NCBI RefSeq assembly: GCF_004364125.1
Contig: NZ_SNZV01000002.1
Span: forward strand, 62,001 to 126,000
Length of the DNA stretch: 64,000 nt
From: Sphingobacterium paludis
GTDB taxonomy: Bacteria > Bacteroidota > Bacteroidia > Sphingobacteriales > Sphingobacteriaceae
Reading direction: 5' to 3'
Shown: positions 44,954 through 54,563 of the stretch, in pieces
Numbering within the stretch: the first letter of the stretch is position 1
Layout: every line of letters begins with the position of its first letter
The notes under the pieces: model-generated
Seen by the model: the letters and a program-made list of their open reading frames with translations, nothing else
What the model was told of the DNA's origin: nothing
Database searches by the model: none
Made by a program: the position numbers and the translations under genes

Positions 44954-47308
44954 TTAATGGATTTGTTTTCTGTTGAAGTAATAGCGTAGGTTAACCATAA
45001 ATGAACGGCCAGGCTTTTGCAAACTGAAGTTGTCATACAGTTGTGCATCAGCAATATTGTTTGCTTCGAATCCGATGTTATAAGTTCCATTTTTTAAGCT
45101 ATAGACGAATGATAGATCGTGGCTTAATTGTTTAGGCACCTCACGTTTCTCGTCGCCCGCGGATGTACTACCTAAACTGGGCCAATAGAGCCAAAAGCGA
45201 TGAACATATAGCATATTGTAATGGATGTTCAGGACATTTCCCCGCCCACCTAGATCGCGGAATGCCAGACCCAAATCCGTGTTTCCAAATAAATAGGGGA
45301 TATTTGGCATTTGATCATTGTATAGGGGGCTTACGCCCGTATAGCCATCTTCGTATTTTTGTTTGTTTTGCAAATGTTGGTACGTAATGGCACCACCAAA
45401 CGTCAAAAAATTCTTGTACGAATAGCGGATTTCAGCATCTCCACCCCGTGTACTCACGCCTTCTCTATTGTCCGCGATTAGTAATGTTTGATTGGCATTG
45501 AGTCGGTTAAAAATGAAGTCGAAAGCATAGCGGTAAATAAGGTTAGCACCGGCGGAGAAACGATGATCATCCGTAGCTTTCCAGTCGTAAATTGCACCAA
45601 GGTTAATATTGTGGCTATGTTCCGGTTTTAGACTAAAATTTCCTTGTTGGTTTTCTACGTCACCAAATAATTCGAAGGCGGTTGGTAGGCGATTGGTCAA
45701 TTCGTAAGATGCTTTTATCTGCAAAGATGGCGCAGGGAAGTAGGTTGAGGCAAGTCCGTAGCCAAACTCTGTTGCACTGGTAGAGGATATGTTCTCATTT
45801 TTATTCTGTTGATATAAGAGTTTTCCGAAAACGGTCGTACTCCACAAATTCTCCATATCGTAACTGTAACCCAAACCCAAAATGTCTTTAAAGGATTTCT
45901 TTCCCAGTTCGAATTGGTTTGACTGTGGATCAAGTTTATTTTTCCCAATTCTGTTGAAGGTAGTTGCTACGTTACTTAATGCAAGGGAATGTCGCTGCGA
46001 TAATTTGTAATTAGCCGATAACGTCGCTAACCCTTCATTGTTTTTATACTCATAAAGTTGCCTGTTGCGTTCGCCAGCGTTAGCGCCAGTTTCTTTCCAG
46101 TCCCCGTACCAACCATACCGCCTATTTAGTGTATCCACACTGCGCTCCGTGCCGAGATTGAAATTGGCGTTCAAGGTTACATCTAAGCCTTTGATTAGAT
46201 CATTCTTTTGGTATTTCAACGTCGGCATAATGGTGTTTCCCTCATTATGAATACCTCCGAATACCGCTTCCATTCGTGCCCCGGTTTGAATTTCTTTGTA
46301 GCTTTGACCGAGGGTAATGCCGAAAAGAAGGCGATCAGCATAGGACTTATTCACCATGCCCAACTGTGCGATAATAGCTTCGTTATGGTAGGTGTCATGA
46401 AATCTTTTTACCCTGCCGGCGGCCTGATAGTTATCGCCTGTTTTTATATCAGAAACTTCTACTGTTACTTTGTAATTATTATCGGAATAGTTTTGATAAG
46501 CACTTATAGAGGCCATGAATCCTTTCTTAGATGTGTATCCGGCATTAATTGCGGTACGGTGCGTGTTGAAAGATCCGTAACCGTATGATACGTCGGCATA
46601 GGTTCCAGGTTTCACTGAAGTGACGATATTAATGGCGCCTCCAAGGGCGTCGGCGCCCAACCATATTGGTACCACCCCCTTATACACTTCAACACGCTCC
46701 GCCATGTTGATTGGAATATTATTGATTTGGAAGGAAGATCCAAAATTATCCATGGGAATGCCATCAATAAAGTATCGGATATGATTGCCAGAAAAACCGT
46801 TGAGCGTGAGGTTGAAGTTTGATCCTACACCACCAGATTCTCGAACTCGAATTCCCGCGACACGATCCAGGGCGCTGGATATGTTCATGGTTGTGTTGTA
46901 CAATTTCGTCGCGTCTAGGGCGGTCACATTGTAGGCCTGTCTATTAACTTCTTGGACCTTCGTAAACCCCACCACTTCTACATTTTCAATTTGCTTCTCA
47001 TCGGTCTCTATGTTAAAGATGAGTGGAGCGGTAGCTTCAGTCGGTAACTTAACGCGGGTCTTATAGGGCTTTAAACCAACGGCTGTAATTTCTATTTTGA
47101 CAGTCGTTCCGGCGATGCCTTTGAAGGAGAATACGCCGTTTTCGTCGCTGTGTACAACTTCGTTGTCGATGTGCGCGGTAGCACCACTAACGGCTTGTCC
47201 GTGTGTCAGCACGTGAGCGGTAAAGGTTTGGTTTTTTTGCTGTGCTATTGTCGTAAAAAAAGACAGCAGCATACAAATAGTTAGTAAAAAAGTACTATTT
47301 TGTTTCAT
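44954..47308 (-). CDS. TonB-dependent outer-membrane receptor, XusA-like
   Basis: A 784-residue receptor with a signal peptide (TICMLLSFFTTIAQQ), an N-terminal carboxypeptidase-regulatory-like domain (residues about 25-110, VKIEITAVGLKPYKTRV), a plug (about 120-235, VAGIRVRESGGVGSNFNL, VEVYKGVVPIWLGADALGGAIN) and a 22-strand barrel ending FMVNLRYYFN. Partnered with a DUF4374 lipoprotein, so the ligand is probably a ferric siderophore. A SusC-type plug extension is absent; it is a classical iron-type receptor. Confidence 0.92.
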   Translation of the reverse strand: MKQNSTFLLTICMLLSFFTTIAQQKNQTFTAHVLTHGQAVSGATAHIDNEVVHSDENGVFSFKGIAGTTVKIEITAVGLKPYKTRVKLPTEATAPLIFNIETDEKQIENVEVVGFTKVQEVNRQAYNVTALDATKLYNTTMNISSALDRVAGIRVRESGGVGSNFNLTLNGFSGNHIRYFIDGIPMDNFGSSFQINNIPINMAERVEVYKGVVPIWLGADALGGAINIVTSVKPGTYADVSYGYGSFNTHRTAINAGYTSKKGFMASISAYQNYSDNNYKVTVEVSDIKTGDNYQAAGRVKRFHDTYHNEAIIAQLGMVNKSYADRLLFGITLGQSYKEIQTGARMEAVFGGIHNEGNTIMPTLKYQKNDLIKGLDVTLNANFNLGTERSVDTLNRRYGWYGDWKETGANAGERNRQLYEYKNNEGLATLSANYKLSQRHSLALSNVATTFNRIGKNKLDPQSNQFELGKKSFKDILGLGYSYDMENLWSTTVFGKLLYQQNKNENISSTSATEFGYGLASTYFPAPSLQIKASYELTNRLPTAFELFGDVENQQGNFSLKPEHSHNINLGAIYDWKATDDHRFSAGANLIYRYAFDFIFNRLNANQTLLIADNREGVSTRGGDAEIRYSYKNFLTFGGAITYQHLQNKQKYEDGYTGVSPLYNDQMPNIPYLFGNTDLGLAFRDLGGRGNVLNIHYNMLYVHRFWLYWPSLGSTSAGDEKREVPKQLSHDLSFVYSLKNGTYNIGFEANNIADAQLYDNFSLQKPGRSFMVNLRYYFNRKQIH

Positions 47309-47518
47309 CTTTTAATGGTAATGCGTTAGGAGGTACTGCGCGATATGTGCAGTTCAATGCGAGTCTAATTGCCGTTAGACCCGCTCTAGCGCCGTATTCG
47401 AATTGCCGTTCGGTATGGCGCTACTTTTTGTTATGATGAATTCATAGATTATAAGTTGTAGTCGTTTACGCTTAAATCTAACAAAGGATTGTGTCGTCTT
47501 TATTTAGATTTAATATAA
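47309..47518 (-). promoter_or_regulatory. long structured 5' leader of the TonB receptor gene
   Basis: About 210 nt separate the predicted start of transcription (near 47518) from the ATG at 47308. On the minus strand the leader can form a 10-bp stem (TTAAATCTAA, 47504-47513 with 47472-47481), then TAGCGCC with GGCGCTA, then GTCTAA with TTAGAC (47363-47380). The 10-mer AACGGCAATT occurs twice in it (47401-47410 and 47367-47376). No known riboswitch core (for example a B12 box) was recognised. Confidence 0.45.
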
Positions 47519-47524
47519 ACAACG

Positions 47525-47556
47525 CAAAGGTATTGTTCTACTTGTTACGGTGCAAA
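47525..47556 (-). promoter_or_regulatory. consensus Bacteroidota promoter of the TonB receptor operon
   Basis: On the minus strand TTTG (47553-47556 reversed) is followed by exactly 20 bp and TACCTTTG (47525-47532 reversed), a full match to the TTTG-N20-TAnnTTTG consensus. Transcription would start about 47518. Confidence 0.75.
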
Positions 47557-47614
47557 TCTTTTTGGACACTTTTTTAAAAAAGGTTGGGGGGCATAGGAGG
47601 GATAGCGGAGAAGC

Positions 47615-47646
47615 ATTGCTCTCTTGCTTTTTCGCAAGAGAGCAAT
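47615..47646. repeat. 13-bp perfect inverted repeat after the GH29 gene
   Basis: ATTGCTCTCTTGC (47615-47627) and its complement (47634-47646) flank TTTTTC. It lies 18 nt beyond the GH29 stop and could end that transcript, but no T-run follows on the minus strand. It may stabilise the 3' end of the message. Confidence 0.6.
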
Positions 47647-47664
47647 CGAAGCGATAGCAGAAAC

Positions 47665-49443
47665 TTATTTCTTGATAAGCCAAAGTCGGTTTACCCAAAG
47701 TGGGAGTCGGCTTTCCGATTGGAATTCGAAGGTATATTCGCCCGGCTGCTTGATCGTAAATTCACCCAGGCGTTGATCCACAAATTCTTCCACATAGTTT
47801 TTTTCGTTAGGCTCTACAACAACTTTGCCGTTGGGCGGCGCGGTGGCATCGATGTGTTGATCCGCACATCGTATGCGCACGGGTAATCCTTCCTCATTTG
47901 GATTATGTGCTGAGAGATCGATGCTATACGTCCCAGCTTCAGGTAGGTATATGGACCAGGTTATCTTTTCATCGCGCGTGTTTATATATGTGGGCCGCTT
48001 CCCATCGTATCTAACAAGCTTTAGATTTTTTGCCTCTTTTGCGTTGATGCCGTTCAACGCGAAGCCGCCGAAGGTTGATTCGGCAACGATGCGCTGATCG
48101 AGTTGGATTGTTGAGTAGGTAACCTTAACAACGGAAACAAATGGATCGGGCTGCTCGGTTGGTAACTGAATATGAAGAAGAGGGCCATGTTGGTCAAACG
48201 AACACGGTAGCGTTTTGTTATGCACGAGCAATTCTACTTTTTCAGGTTGGCTGCTCAACCCTGTCACACGAAGAACATGATCCAAAGGCCAATTAAAGAC
48301 GTGTAAATAAACAATATTCTCGTTTTTTTTGCGCGTGATTGTGCCCCAGTCATGCTGCTTTGCATGAAATTGCAGTCCAGTATTTCCATAAACCGATTGG
48401 CCGTATTTACTTAACCAGCTTCCGATATCATTCAGCCGCGAGATACTTTCATAGGGTAAAGAACCGTTGGCGCGAGGGCCAATATTCAAGGTAAAACTTC
48501 CGTTCAGCGCTACGTTGCCGATCAACGACTCAAAAAGTTGCCCTGTCGATTTCCACTCTTTCTCTTGACCGTTATAGCCCCATGAATGTGCTATTGTTCC
48601 CGGAGTCTCCCAAGGATGGTCGGTATAGGTTGTGCCAAACTGATTGTCGCCCAACGTTTCAAAGTCTACGAATTCACTGTTGGTTTCCAAACTTAGTCTG
48701 GAGTTGATGAGGCAATTCGGTTGCAAGGTCCGAATAAGGGATGCTGCCTGTTCAAGTTGTTCTTTTTTAAAAATTGTACGTTGGTAGGGTATCCACATGT
48801 CAAACCACATAACCGCGATATCACCGTAGTTGGTTAACAGTTCCCGCAGTTGCGGTATCGCTTTTTCCTGCCAGTACTGATCAAACTGTGCATCGGTAAC
48901 ATGCCCTGTCAATTCTTGATTATGATCCCAAGCATAGGGATGCTCCCAGTCGATCCAGTGCGAATAGTAAAAGCCAAGCTTCATGTCGTGCTTGCTGCAA
49001 GCATCCGCTAACTCTTTAATGACGTCGCGCTTGCTCGCTGAAAGTTTGGGCAAAGAATAGTCGCCCACCTCGGTATTCCATAGTGCAACGCCATCGTGGT
49101 GCTTTGCTGTCATGATAATATATTTCATGCCGGAGTTTTTCGCGGCAATTACCCATTCTTCTGGATCAATACGATCCCAGTCAAATCTTTTTGCCAATTC
49201 GCCGTATTCCGCTTTCGATATCCGATTTCGGTAGCGTAGCCATTCCGCATAATTATTTAGATAACGCAATTTCTCGCCTTTCCACATGCCCTCCGCAGCG
49301 CTGTATAATCCCCAATGTATAAACATTCCATAGCGCGCATCTTCAAACCAGGAACTTCGTGGAGATTGGGCCTGTGCCAGTGGTGAGTGAGCGATAAACT
49401 GGAGGAAAAACACGAGACATAAAAAGATATTAAATTTCTTCAT
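47665..49443 (-). CDS. alpha-L-fucosidase, GH29
   Basis: Releases alpha-linked fucose from glycans. The 592-residue secreted protein (signal ending SPLAQAQS) has the GH29 barrel: WFEDARYGMFIHWGLYSAAEG (about residue 31), the AKHHDGVALW motif (about 113), the nucleophile Asp in AVMWFDMWIPY (about 211), and a C-terminal beta-sandwich. Divergent from the GH92 gene, so it may be controlled from the same 255-nt intergenic region. Likely part of the glycan-degrading set. Confidence 0.95.
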   Translation of the reverse strand: MKKFNIFLCLVFFLQFIAHSPLAQAQSPRSSWFEDARYGMFIHWGLYSAAEGMWKGEKLRYLNNYAEWLRYRNRISKAEYGELAKRFDWDRIDPEEWVIAAKNSGMKYIIMTAKHHDGVALWNTEVGDYSLPKLSASKRDVIKELADACSKHDMKLGFYYSHWIDWEHPYAWDHNQELTGHVTDAQFDQYWQEKAIPQLRELLTNYGDIAVMWFDMWIPYQRTIFKKEQLEQAASLIRTLQPNCLINSRLSLETNSEFVDFETLGDNQFGTTYTDHPWETPGTIAHSWGYNGQEKEWKSTGQLFESLIGNVALNGSFTLNIGPRANGSLPYESISRLNDIGSWLSKYGQSVYGNTGLQFHAKQHDWGTITRKKNENIVYLHVFNWPLDHVLRVTGLSSQPEKVELLVHNKTLPCSFDQHGPLLHIQLPTEQPDPFVSVVKVTYSTIQLDQRIVAESTFGGFALNGINAKEAKNLKLVRYDGKRPTYINTRDEKITWSIYLPEAGTYSIDLSAHNPNEEGLPVRIRCADQHIDATAPPNGKVVVEPNEKNYVEEFVDQRLGEFTIKQPGEYTFEFQSESRLPLWVNRLWLIKK

Positions 49444-49699
49444 GGTAGCTTTTTTTTGGTTCTGCTTGGCGTAGTGTGCATGCTTAGCAAATAGCCAGTC
49501 TAAGTTAAGTATATTTTTTATTTCTATGGAAACGATATGGACAGTTTTTAAGCGATGAATTATGTAAAAATGAAGGGATAATATTCTTTTTGTCTGCTAA
49601 AACGTTAATTTAGTGGAGTGGTTGGGGAAGTTTTGTTGTCAAATTACAGTCCTTCCTCGTTGTGTGTATATTTTATATAAACTATATCATTTCTTATTT

Positions 49700-51988
49700 A
49701 TGATCGTAGCAAAAAGTTTCGTCAAGAAACTCGTTTTTTTAAGTGCGCCATTACTTGCGTTTCATGCGTGTGGTGTGCAATCCGACGTTCCGCAGGCGGA
49801 GGTAGTAACGCAATATGTAGATCCCTATATAGGAACTGGCGGACACGGACACGTGTTTGTCGGCGCGAATGTGCCTTATGGCGCGGTTCAGCTCGGCCCT
49901 TCCAATATATCTACCGGATGGGATTGGGTATCCGGCTACCACATATCTGATTCCACGATCATCGGATTTTCTCATCAGCATTTGAGTGGCACAGGTATAG
50001 GTGATCTGGGCGACATCGTTTTCCTGCCGTTTACGGGTGATGTACGTTTCGATCGCGGCGAGGCTGGAAATCAAAAGAGTGGCGCTTACTCCGTGTTTAA
50101 ACGCGAAAGTGAGCGGATACGTCCGGGATATTACGCCGTACATCTTGATCGGTTTAACGTAGACGCAGAACTTACGGCTACGGCGCGGGTGGGCTTTCAC
50201 AAATATATTTTTCCGCAGCAGGCAACCCCCAAAGTATTGATTAACCTCGATGCGGGGATTGGCTGGGAAGGCGAAAAGGAAGGGCACATTATTCTGGAGA
50301 ACGACTCGGTTGTATCGGGATACCGGTATTCCATGGGATGGGCTAAAAACCAGAAGATCTATTTTACAGCGACGTTTTCGCAACCGGTTGTCAAGATTCG
50401 TTTGGCAGATAGTACTGCTGTGCAACCGGGGGATAGTATCCGGGTAAAAAGAGCCTATGGCGAGCTAACTTTCGCTAATAATGAAGCTAACAAAGCATTG
50501 TTGGTAAAGGTTGCGGTTTCACCGGTTAGCATCGCCAATGCAAAGTTGAACATGCAGGAAGAGCTTGCGGGCTGGGATTTCGACGCTACCCGACAAGCGG
50601 CTGATCAGGCATGGAATGAAGAGCTTACCAAAGTGAAGATCGAGACGACGGATACGGTGGCGCGCAAAATTTTCTATACTGCGCTTTATCATACCATGAT
50701 CGCGCCTTCGCTTTTCAATGATGTGAATGGAGATTATATGGGGTCAGACTTTAAGCCACATCGCCTAGCGTCGGGAAATAATTATACAACGTTTTCACTA
50801 TGGGATACCTATCGTGCAGCGCACCCGTTGATGAGTATTATTCATCGTGATCGGTTGCCAGATATGGTGAATACCATGCTGCGCATCTATCAGGAACAAG
50901 GTAAGCTTCCGGTGTGGCACTTGGTAGGCAATGAAACCGACTGTATGGTGGGCAATCCAGGCATTATCGTCGTAGCGGATGCCTACCTGAAAGGTGTAGA
51001 GGGCTTTGATAAAGATTTAGCCTATGAAGCCATGAAGGTATCGGCCATGAAGGACGATCGCGGATTGGATTCGTATAAAAAGTATGGCTACGTTCCTTAT
51101 GATAAAGAAAAGGTTGAATCAGTGGCGAAAGGTCTAGAATTTGCCATAGCCGACTGGAGTTTGGCGCAAGTGGCAAAACTGCGCGGTGCCGATGAAGATT
51201 ACCGCTATTTCAGCGAACGGAGTCAGGCCTACAAGCATTATTTCGATAAGGATATACAGTTTTTACGTGGGAAGGATTCGCAAGGAAAGTTCAGACCCGG
51301 AAAATTTGACCCATTTCATTCTGCACATTTAGCTAACGACTATACCGAAGGGAATGCTTGGCAATATACTTGGCTTGTGCCCCATGATGTAAATGGTTTT
51401 ATCGATCTATTTGGGAGCGAAGAGAAATTTATCAATAAATTGGATTCGCTTTTTGTCGTCGAAGGTGATCTGGGCGAAGAAGCATCGCCTGACATCAGTG
51501 GCTTGATTGGACAATATGCACATGGAAATGAGCCGAGCCACCACGTTATTTATATGTATCCTTTTGCAGGCCAGCCGTGGAAAGCTGCCGATCGGGTGCG
51601 CCAAACACTGGCAACGTTGTATACCGACAAGGTGGACGGACTATCGGGGAACGAGGATGTCGGACAAATGTCGGCCTGGTACGTCATGTCGGCGTTAGGT
51701 TTCTATCAGGTTTCTCCGGCTGGCGGACCCTTTATCTTTGGAAGTCCGCTCTTTGATAAGGTAACATTGGCTTTGGATGCTGGAAAATCATTGACAATTG
51801 TTGCGCATAATAACAGTAAAGAGGCGAAATATATACAGTCCGTAAAATTGAATGGGAAAGCTTATGAAAAGTCCTATATAAGCTACGCGGATCTGATACA
51901 GGGTGGGCAACTGGAATTCGAGATGGGCACAACGCCTTCCACGACGTTTGGTGTGGCGAAAGAGGCAAGACCAACATCGGTTCAATAA
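49700..51988 (+). CDS. alpha-1,2-mannosidase family lipoprotein, GH92
   Basis: Trims alpha-mannose from N-glycans in a calcium-dependent way. The 762-residue protein, from ATG 49700, starts with a lipoprotein signal (LLAFHACGVQSD); an in-frame upstream start at 49613 gives an unlikely Cys-rich leader. Family motifs include YVDPYIGTGGHGHVFVGANVPYG (about residue 35), WDTYRAAHPL (about 370), GNETDCMVGNPG (about 410) and EDVGQMSAWYVMSALGFYQV (about 650). A hairpin separates it from the GH3 gene, with which it is probably co-transcribed. Confidence 0.95.
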   Translation: MIVAKSFVKKLVFLSAPLLAFHACGVQSDVPQAEVVTQYVDPYIGTGGHGHVFVGANVPYGAVQLGPSNISTGWDWVSGYHISDSTIIGFSHQHLSGTGIGDLGDIVFLPFTGDVRFDRGEAGNQKSGAYSVFKRESERIRPGYYAVHLDRFNVDAELTATARVGFHKYIFPQQATPKVLINLDAGIGWEGEKEGHIILENDSVVSGYRYSMGWAKNQKIYFTATFSQPVVKIRLADSTAVQPGDSIRVKRAYGELTFANNEANKALLVKVAVSPVSIANAKLNMQEELAGWDFDATRQAADQAWNEELTKVKIETTDTVARKIFYTALYHTMIAPSLFNDVNGDYMGSDFKPHRLASGNNYTTFSLWDTYRAAHPLMSIIHRDRLPDMVNTMLRIYQEQGKLPVWHLVGNETDCMVGNPGIIVVADAYLKGVEGFDKDLAYEAMKVSAMKDDRGLDSYKKYGYVPYDKEKVESVAKGLEFAIADWSLAQVAKLRGADEDYRYFSERSQAYKHYFDKDIQFLRGKDSQGKFRPGKFDPFHSAHLANDYTEGNAWQYTWLVPHDVNGFIDLFGSEEKFINKLDSLFVVEGDLGEEASPDISGLIGQYAHGNEPSHHVIYMYPFAGQPWKAADRVRQTLATLYTDKVDGLSGNEDVGQMSAWYVMSALGFYQVSPAGGPFIFGSPLFDKVTLALDAGKSLTIVAHNNSKEAKYIQSVKLNGKAYEKSYISYADLIQGGQLEFEMGTTPSTTFGVAKEARPTSVQ

Positions 51989-52029
51989 GCTATCGGCAAG
52001 CGAACGCTAAAATTTATCACAATAGAAGA

Positions 52030-52053
52030 GATGGCGAGCGTCAGCTCGCCATC
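52030..52053 (+). repeat. 10-bp hairpin between GH92 and GH3 genes
   Basis: GATGGCGAGC (52030-52039) pairs with GCTCGCCATC (52044-52053) around GTCA. No T-run follows, so it is not a typical terminator. It may stabilise the GH92 message or set the ratio of the two enzymes. Confidence 0.65.
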
Positions 52054-52075
52054 CTTATGAAAGCATATAATACGA

Positions 52076-54448
52076 ATGAAAATTAAACACTTACTTATTT
52101 TGGGAATGTCGGGCTTGTTGCTAACTGGACAAGCGCAGGAATTGCCCTACAAGAATAGTAAACTGCCGGTTGCGGATCGTGTGGAGGATTTGATTAGCCG
52201 CATGACGGTCGAAGAAAAGGTGGGGCAACTTTCCAAACTATTGGGATGGGAGATGTATGAGAAATCGGGAAAAGCGGTACGTGCCAGCCAAAAATTAAAA
52301 GATGTCGTAAAACAGCAGCACATTGGCTTGTTATGGGCGACGCTGCGCGCGGATCCCTGGACACAAAAAACATTGACTAACGGGTTAAGTCCGAAGGAAG
52401 CTGCGCAGGCCACGAATGCCATCCAACGCTTTATGCTGGATAGTACGCGCTTGGGGATTCCGCTGTTGCTATCCGAGGAGGCACCACACGGGCACATGGC
52501 CATTGGAGCAACGGTGTTTCCGACGGCTATCGGCCAGGCGAGTACCTGGAACCCAACATTAATCCAAACGATGGCGAGCGCCATTGCACGTGAAACATAT
52601 GCGGTAGGTGGTAAAAACGCCTATGGCCCCGTGTTGGATTTAGCGCGCGATCCGCGTTGGTCAAGAACGGAGGAGACCTATGGTGAAGATCCCTACCTTA
52701 TTTCGCAAATGGGCCAAGCCATGGTGAAGGGCTTTCAGGGCGAAAAAATTGGCGAAACGGATAAAATTATTTCGACATTAAAGCATTTTGTGGCCTATGC
52801 CGTACCCGAAGGTGGGCATAATGGCGGCAGCGTAAGTGTTGGCGAGCGATCATTACTACAGTATTTCTTGCCTCCTTTCGAAACGGCTGTCAGAGCAGGT
52901 GCCGGATCAGTCATGACGGCATACAATTCTATAGATGGCGTTCCCTGTTCTTCAAACCCTTGGCTGCTGAACGAGATCTTGCGTAAGCAGTGGGGTTTTG
53001 AGGGTTTCGTGGTATCAGATCTATTGAGTATATCGGGGTTGAACGGCGGTCATGGTACCGCTACAGATGCGGTTGATGCAGCCCAACAGAGTATCAACGC
53101 TGGTCTCGACGTTGACTTGAGCGGTTCTGGCTACAATCAGAATCTGTTGCAAGCCGTGAAAGATGGCCGCGTAGATCAACAAACGTTGGATAGGGCAGTG
53201 GCACGTGTGCTGCATCAAAAGTTCGCCTTGGGACTGTTTGATCGTCCATACGTCGACGAAAAGGCCGTCAATAAGAAGGTCGGTACGCAAGCGCATATCG
53301 ACCTCGCCAGAAAAGTTGCGCGTGAAACGGTTGTACTGTTAAAGAACGAACAAAACCTGTTGCCCTTAAGTAAATCCCTGAAACGGATCGCCGTGATCGG
53401 CCCGAATGCCGATAATATATACAATCAATTGGGCGACTACACAGCGCCACAACCTGAGGAAAAAGTAAAAACGGTACTTGCCGGAATTCGCGCTGCGGTA
53501 TCTAAAAGTACGCAGGTCGATTACGTAAAGGGTTGTGCTATCCGCGATACCTCCGCTTCTGATATTGCAGCGGCAGTAGAAGCAGCCGCTCATGCTGATG
53601 TAGCTATCGTGGTGCTGGGCGGGTCAAGTGCGCGCGATTTCAAGACATCTTATCAAGCTACCGGCGCCGCCAACATTGCGAGCGGTGCAAGCGCGTTGAG
53701 TGATATGGAAAGTGGTGAAGGATTTGATCGTGCAAGTCTAGATTTATTGGGCGACCAACTTGCGCTGTTGAAAGCGCTGCAAGCAACGGGCAAGCCAGTG
53801 ATTCTGGTTACCATCATGGGGCGACCGTTAAATTTAAATTGGGCGGCAGCGCATGTTCCTGCGATTGTGAATGCCTGGTATCCGGGGCAGGAAGGCGGTA
53901 TGGCGATTGCTGACGTGCTCTTCGGTGATTACAATCCAGCAGGTAGATTGCCTATTTCTATTGCACGTTCTGTGGGGCAGCTTCCTGTGCATTATAACCA
54001 TACGAAACCCAAGCACCACGACTATGTGGAATTTGATGCGAAGCCGCTTTACGCCTTTGGTTACGGGCTAAGCTATACGGAATTTGCCTACAGTGACCTT
54101 CGCGTAACGCTTGCAGAGCAGGCCAATGACTTCGCTTGTACAGTAAAGGTGAATGTTAAGAACATCGGGTCTCGGGATGGAGAAGAAGTCGTACAGCTAT
54201 ATGTCATTGATGAAGTAAGTAGCGTGGTTACGCCCGTCAAACAGCTGAAGAAGTTTAATCGAAAAGCTATTAAGAAAGGCGAAACACAGGAACTTGCCTT
54301 TGTACTTTCTAAAGAAGACCTCAAGCTATGGGGCTTGGATAAAAAATGGAAAACGGAGAAAGGCAAATTTACGCTGCTGCTGGGCGCTTCTTCCGACGAT
54401 ATAAGGTTGAAAGGTGAGTTTGTGTTGGCAAATGATTACACGCATTAA
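52076..54448 (+). CDS. glycoside hydrolase GH3 (beta-glucosidase-like)
   Basis: A 790-residue secreted protein (signal LGMSGLLLTGQAQ). It has the GH3 N-terminal barrel (VEEKVGQLSKLLG; LDLARDPRWSRTEETYGEDPY about residue 190; KHFVAYAVPEGGHN), the nucleophile Asp in GFVVSDLLSISGL (about 309), a C-terminal alpha/beta domain (LKNEQNLLPLSKSLKRIAVIGPNA) and a fibronectin-III-like end (FGYGLSYTEFAYSDLRV). Usually SDW follows the Asp; here it is SDL, which may alter the active site. Exact substrate is not clear. Confidence 0.94.
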   Translation: MKIKHLLILGMSGLLLTGQAQELPYKNSKLPVADRVEDLISRMTVEEKVGQLSKLLGWEMYEKSGKAVRASQKLKDVVKQQHIGLLWATLRADPWTQKTLTNGLSPKEAAQATNAIQRFMLDSTRLGIPLLLSEEAPHGHMAIGATVFPTAIGQASTWNPTLIQTMASAIARETYAVGGKNAYGPVLDLARDPRWSRTEETYGEDPYLISQMGQAMVKGFQGEKIGETDKIISTLKHFVAYAVPEGGHNGGSVSVGERSLLQYFLPPFETAVRAGAGSVMTAYNSIDGVPCSSNPWLLNEILRKQWGFEGFVVSDLLSISGLNGGHGTATDAVDAAQQSINAGLDVDLSGSGYNQNLLQAVKDGRVDQQTLDRAVARVLHQKFALGLFDRPYVDEKAVNKKVGTQAHIDLARKVARETVVLLKNEQNLLPLSKSLKRIAVIGPNADNIYNQLGDYTAPQPEEKVKTVLAGIRAAVSKSTQVDYVKGCAIRDTSASDIAAAVEAAAHADVAIVVLGGSSARDFKTSYQATGAANIASGASALSDMESGEGFDRASLDLLGDQLALLKALQATGKPVILVTIMGRPLNLNWAAAHVPAIVNAWYPGQEGGMAIADVLFGDYNPAGRLPISIARSVGQLPVHYNHTKPKHHDYVEFDAKPLYAFGYGLSYTEFAYSDLRVTLAEQANDFACTVKVNVKNIGSRDGEEVVQLYVIDEVSSVVTPVKQLKKFNRKAIKKGETQELAFVLSKEDLKLWGLDKKWKTEKGKFTLLLGASSDDIRLKGEFVLANDYTH

Positions 54449-54470
54449 CCCGGCTTTTATGCTAACAAAC

Positions 54471-54512
54471 AAGGCCCTGTGCATATCGAACATGTACAGG
54501 GCCTTTGTGTTT
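54471..54512 (+). terminator. Rho-independent terminator after GH3
   Basis: AAGGCCCTGT (54471-54480) pairs with ACAGGGCCTT (54496-54505) with a further GCAT/ATGT pairing inside, followed by TGTGTTT. It separates the GH3 gene from the converging DUF5009-type gene. Confidence 0.8.
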
Positions 54513-54563
54513 CCCGATTCTAAAACGTCACGTATCGTTGTTTTACGCATGCGGAACGGACTG

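Noticed and set aside
43643..52650. An 11-nt match (TCGCGCTAAAT) between 43648-43660 and the complement of the GH3 coding region near 52640, as a guide-target pair.
   Set aside because: A match of this length is expected by chance in 64 kb with many possible offsets, and the target lies inside a conserved coding motif, not a promoter.
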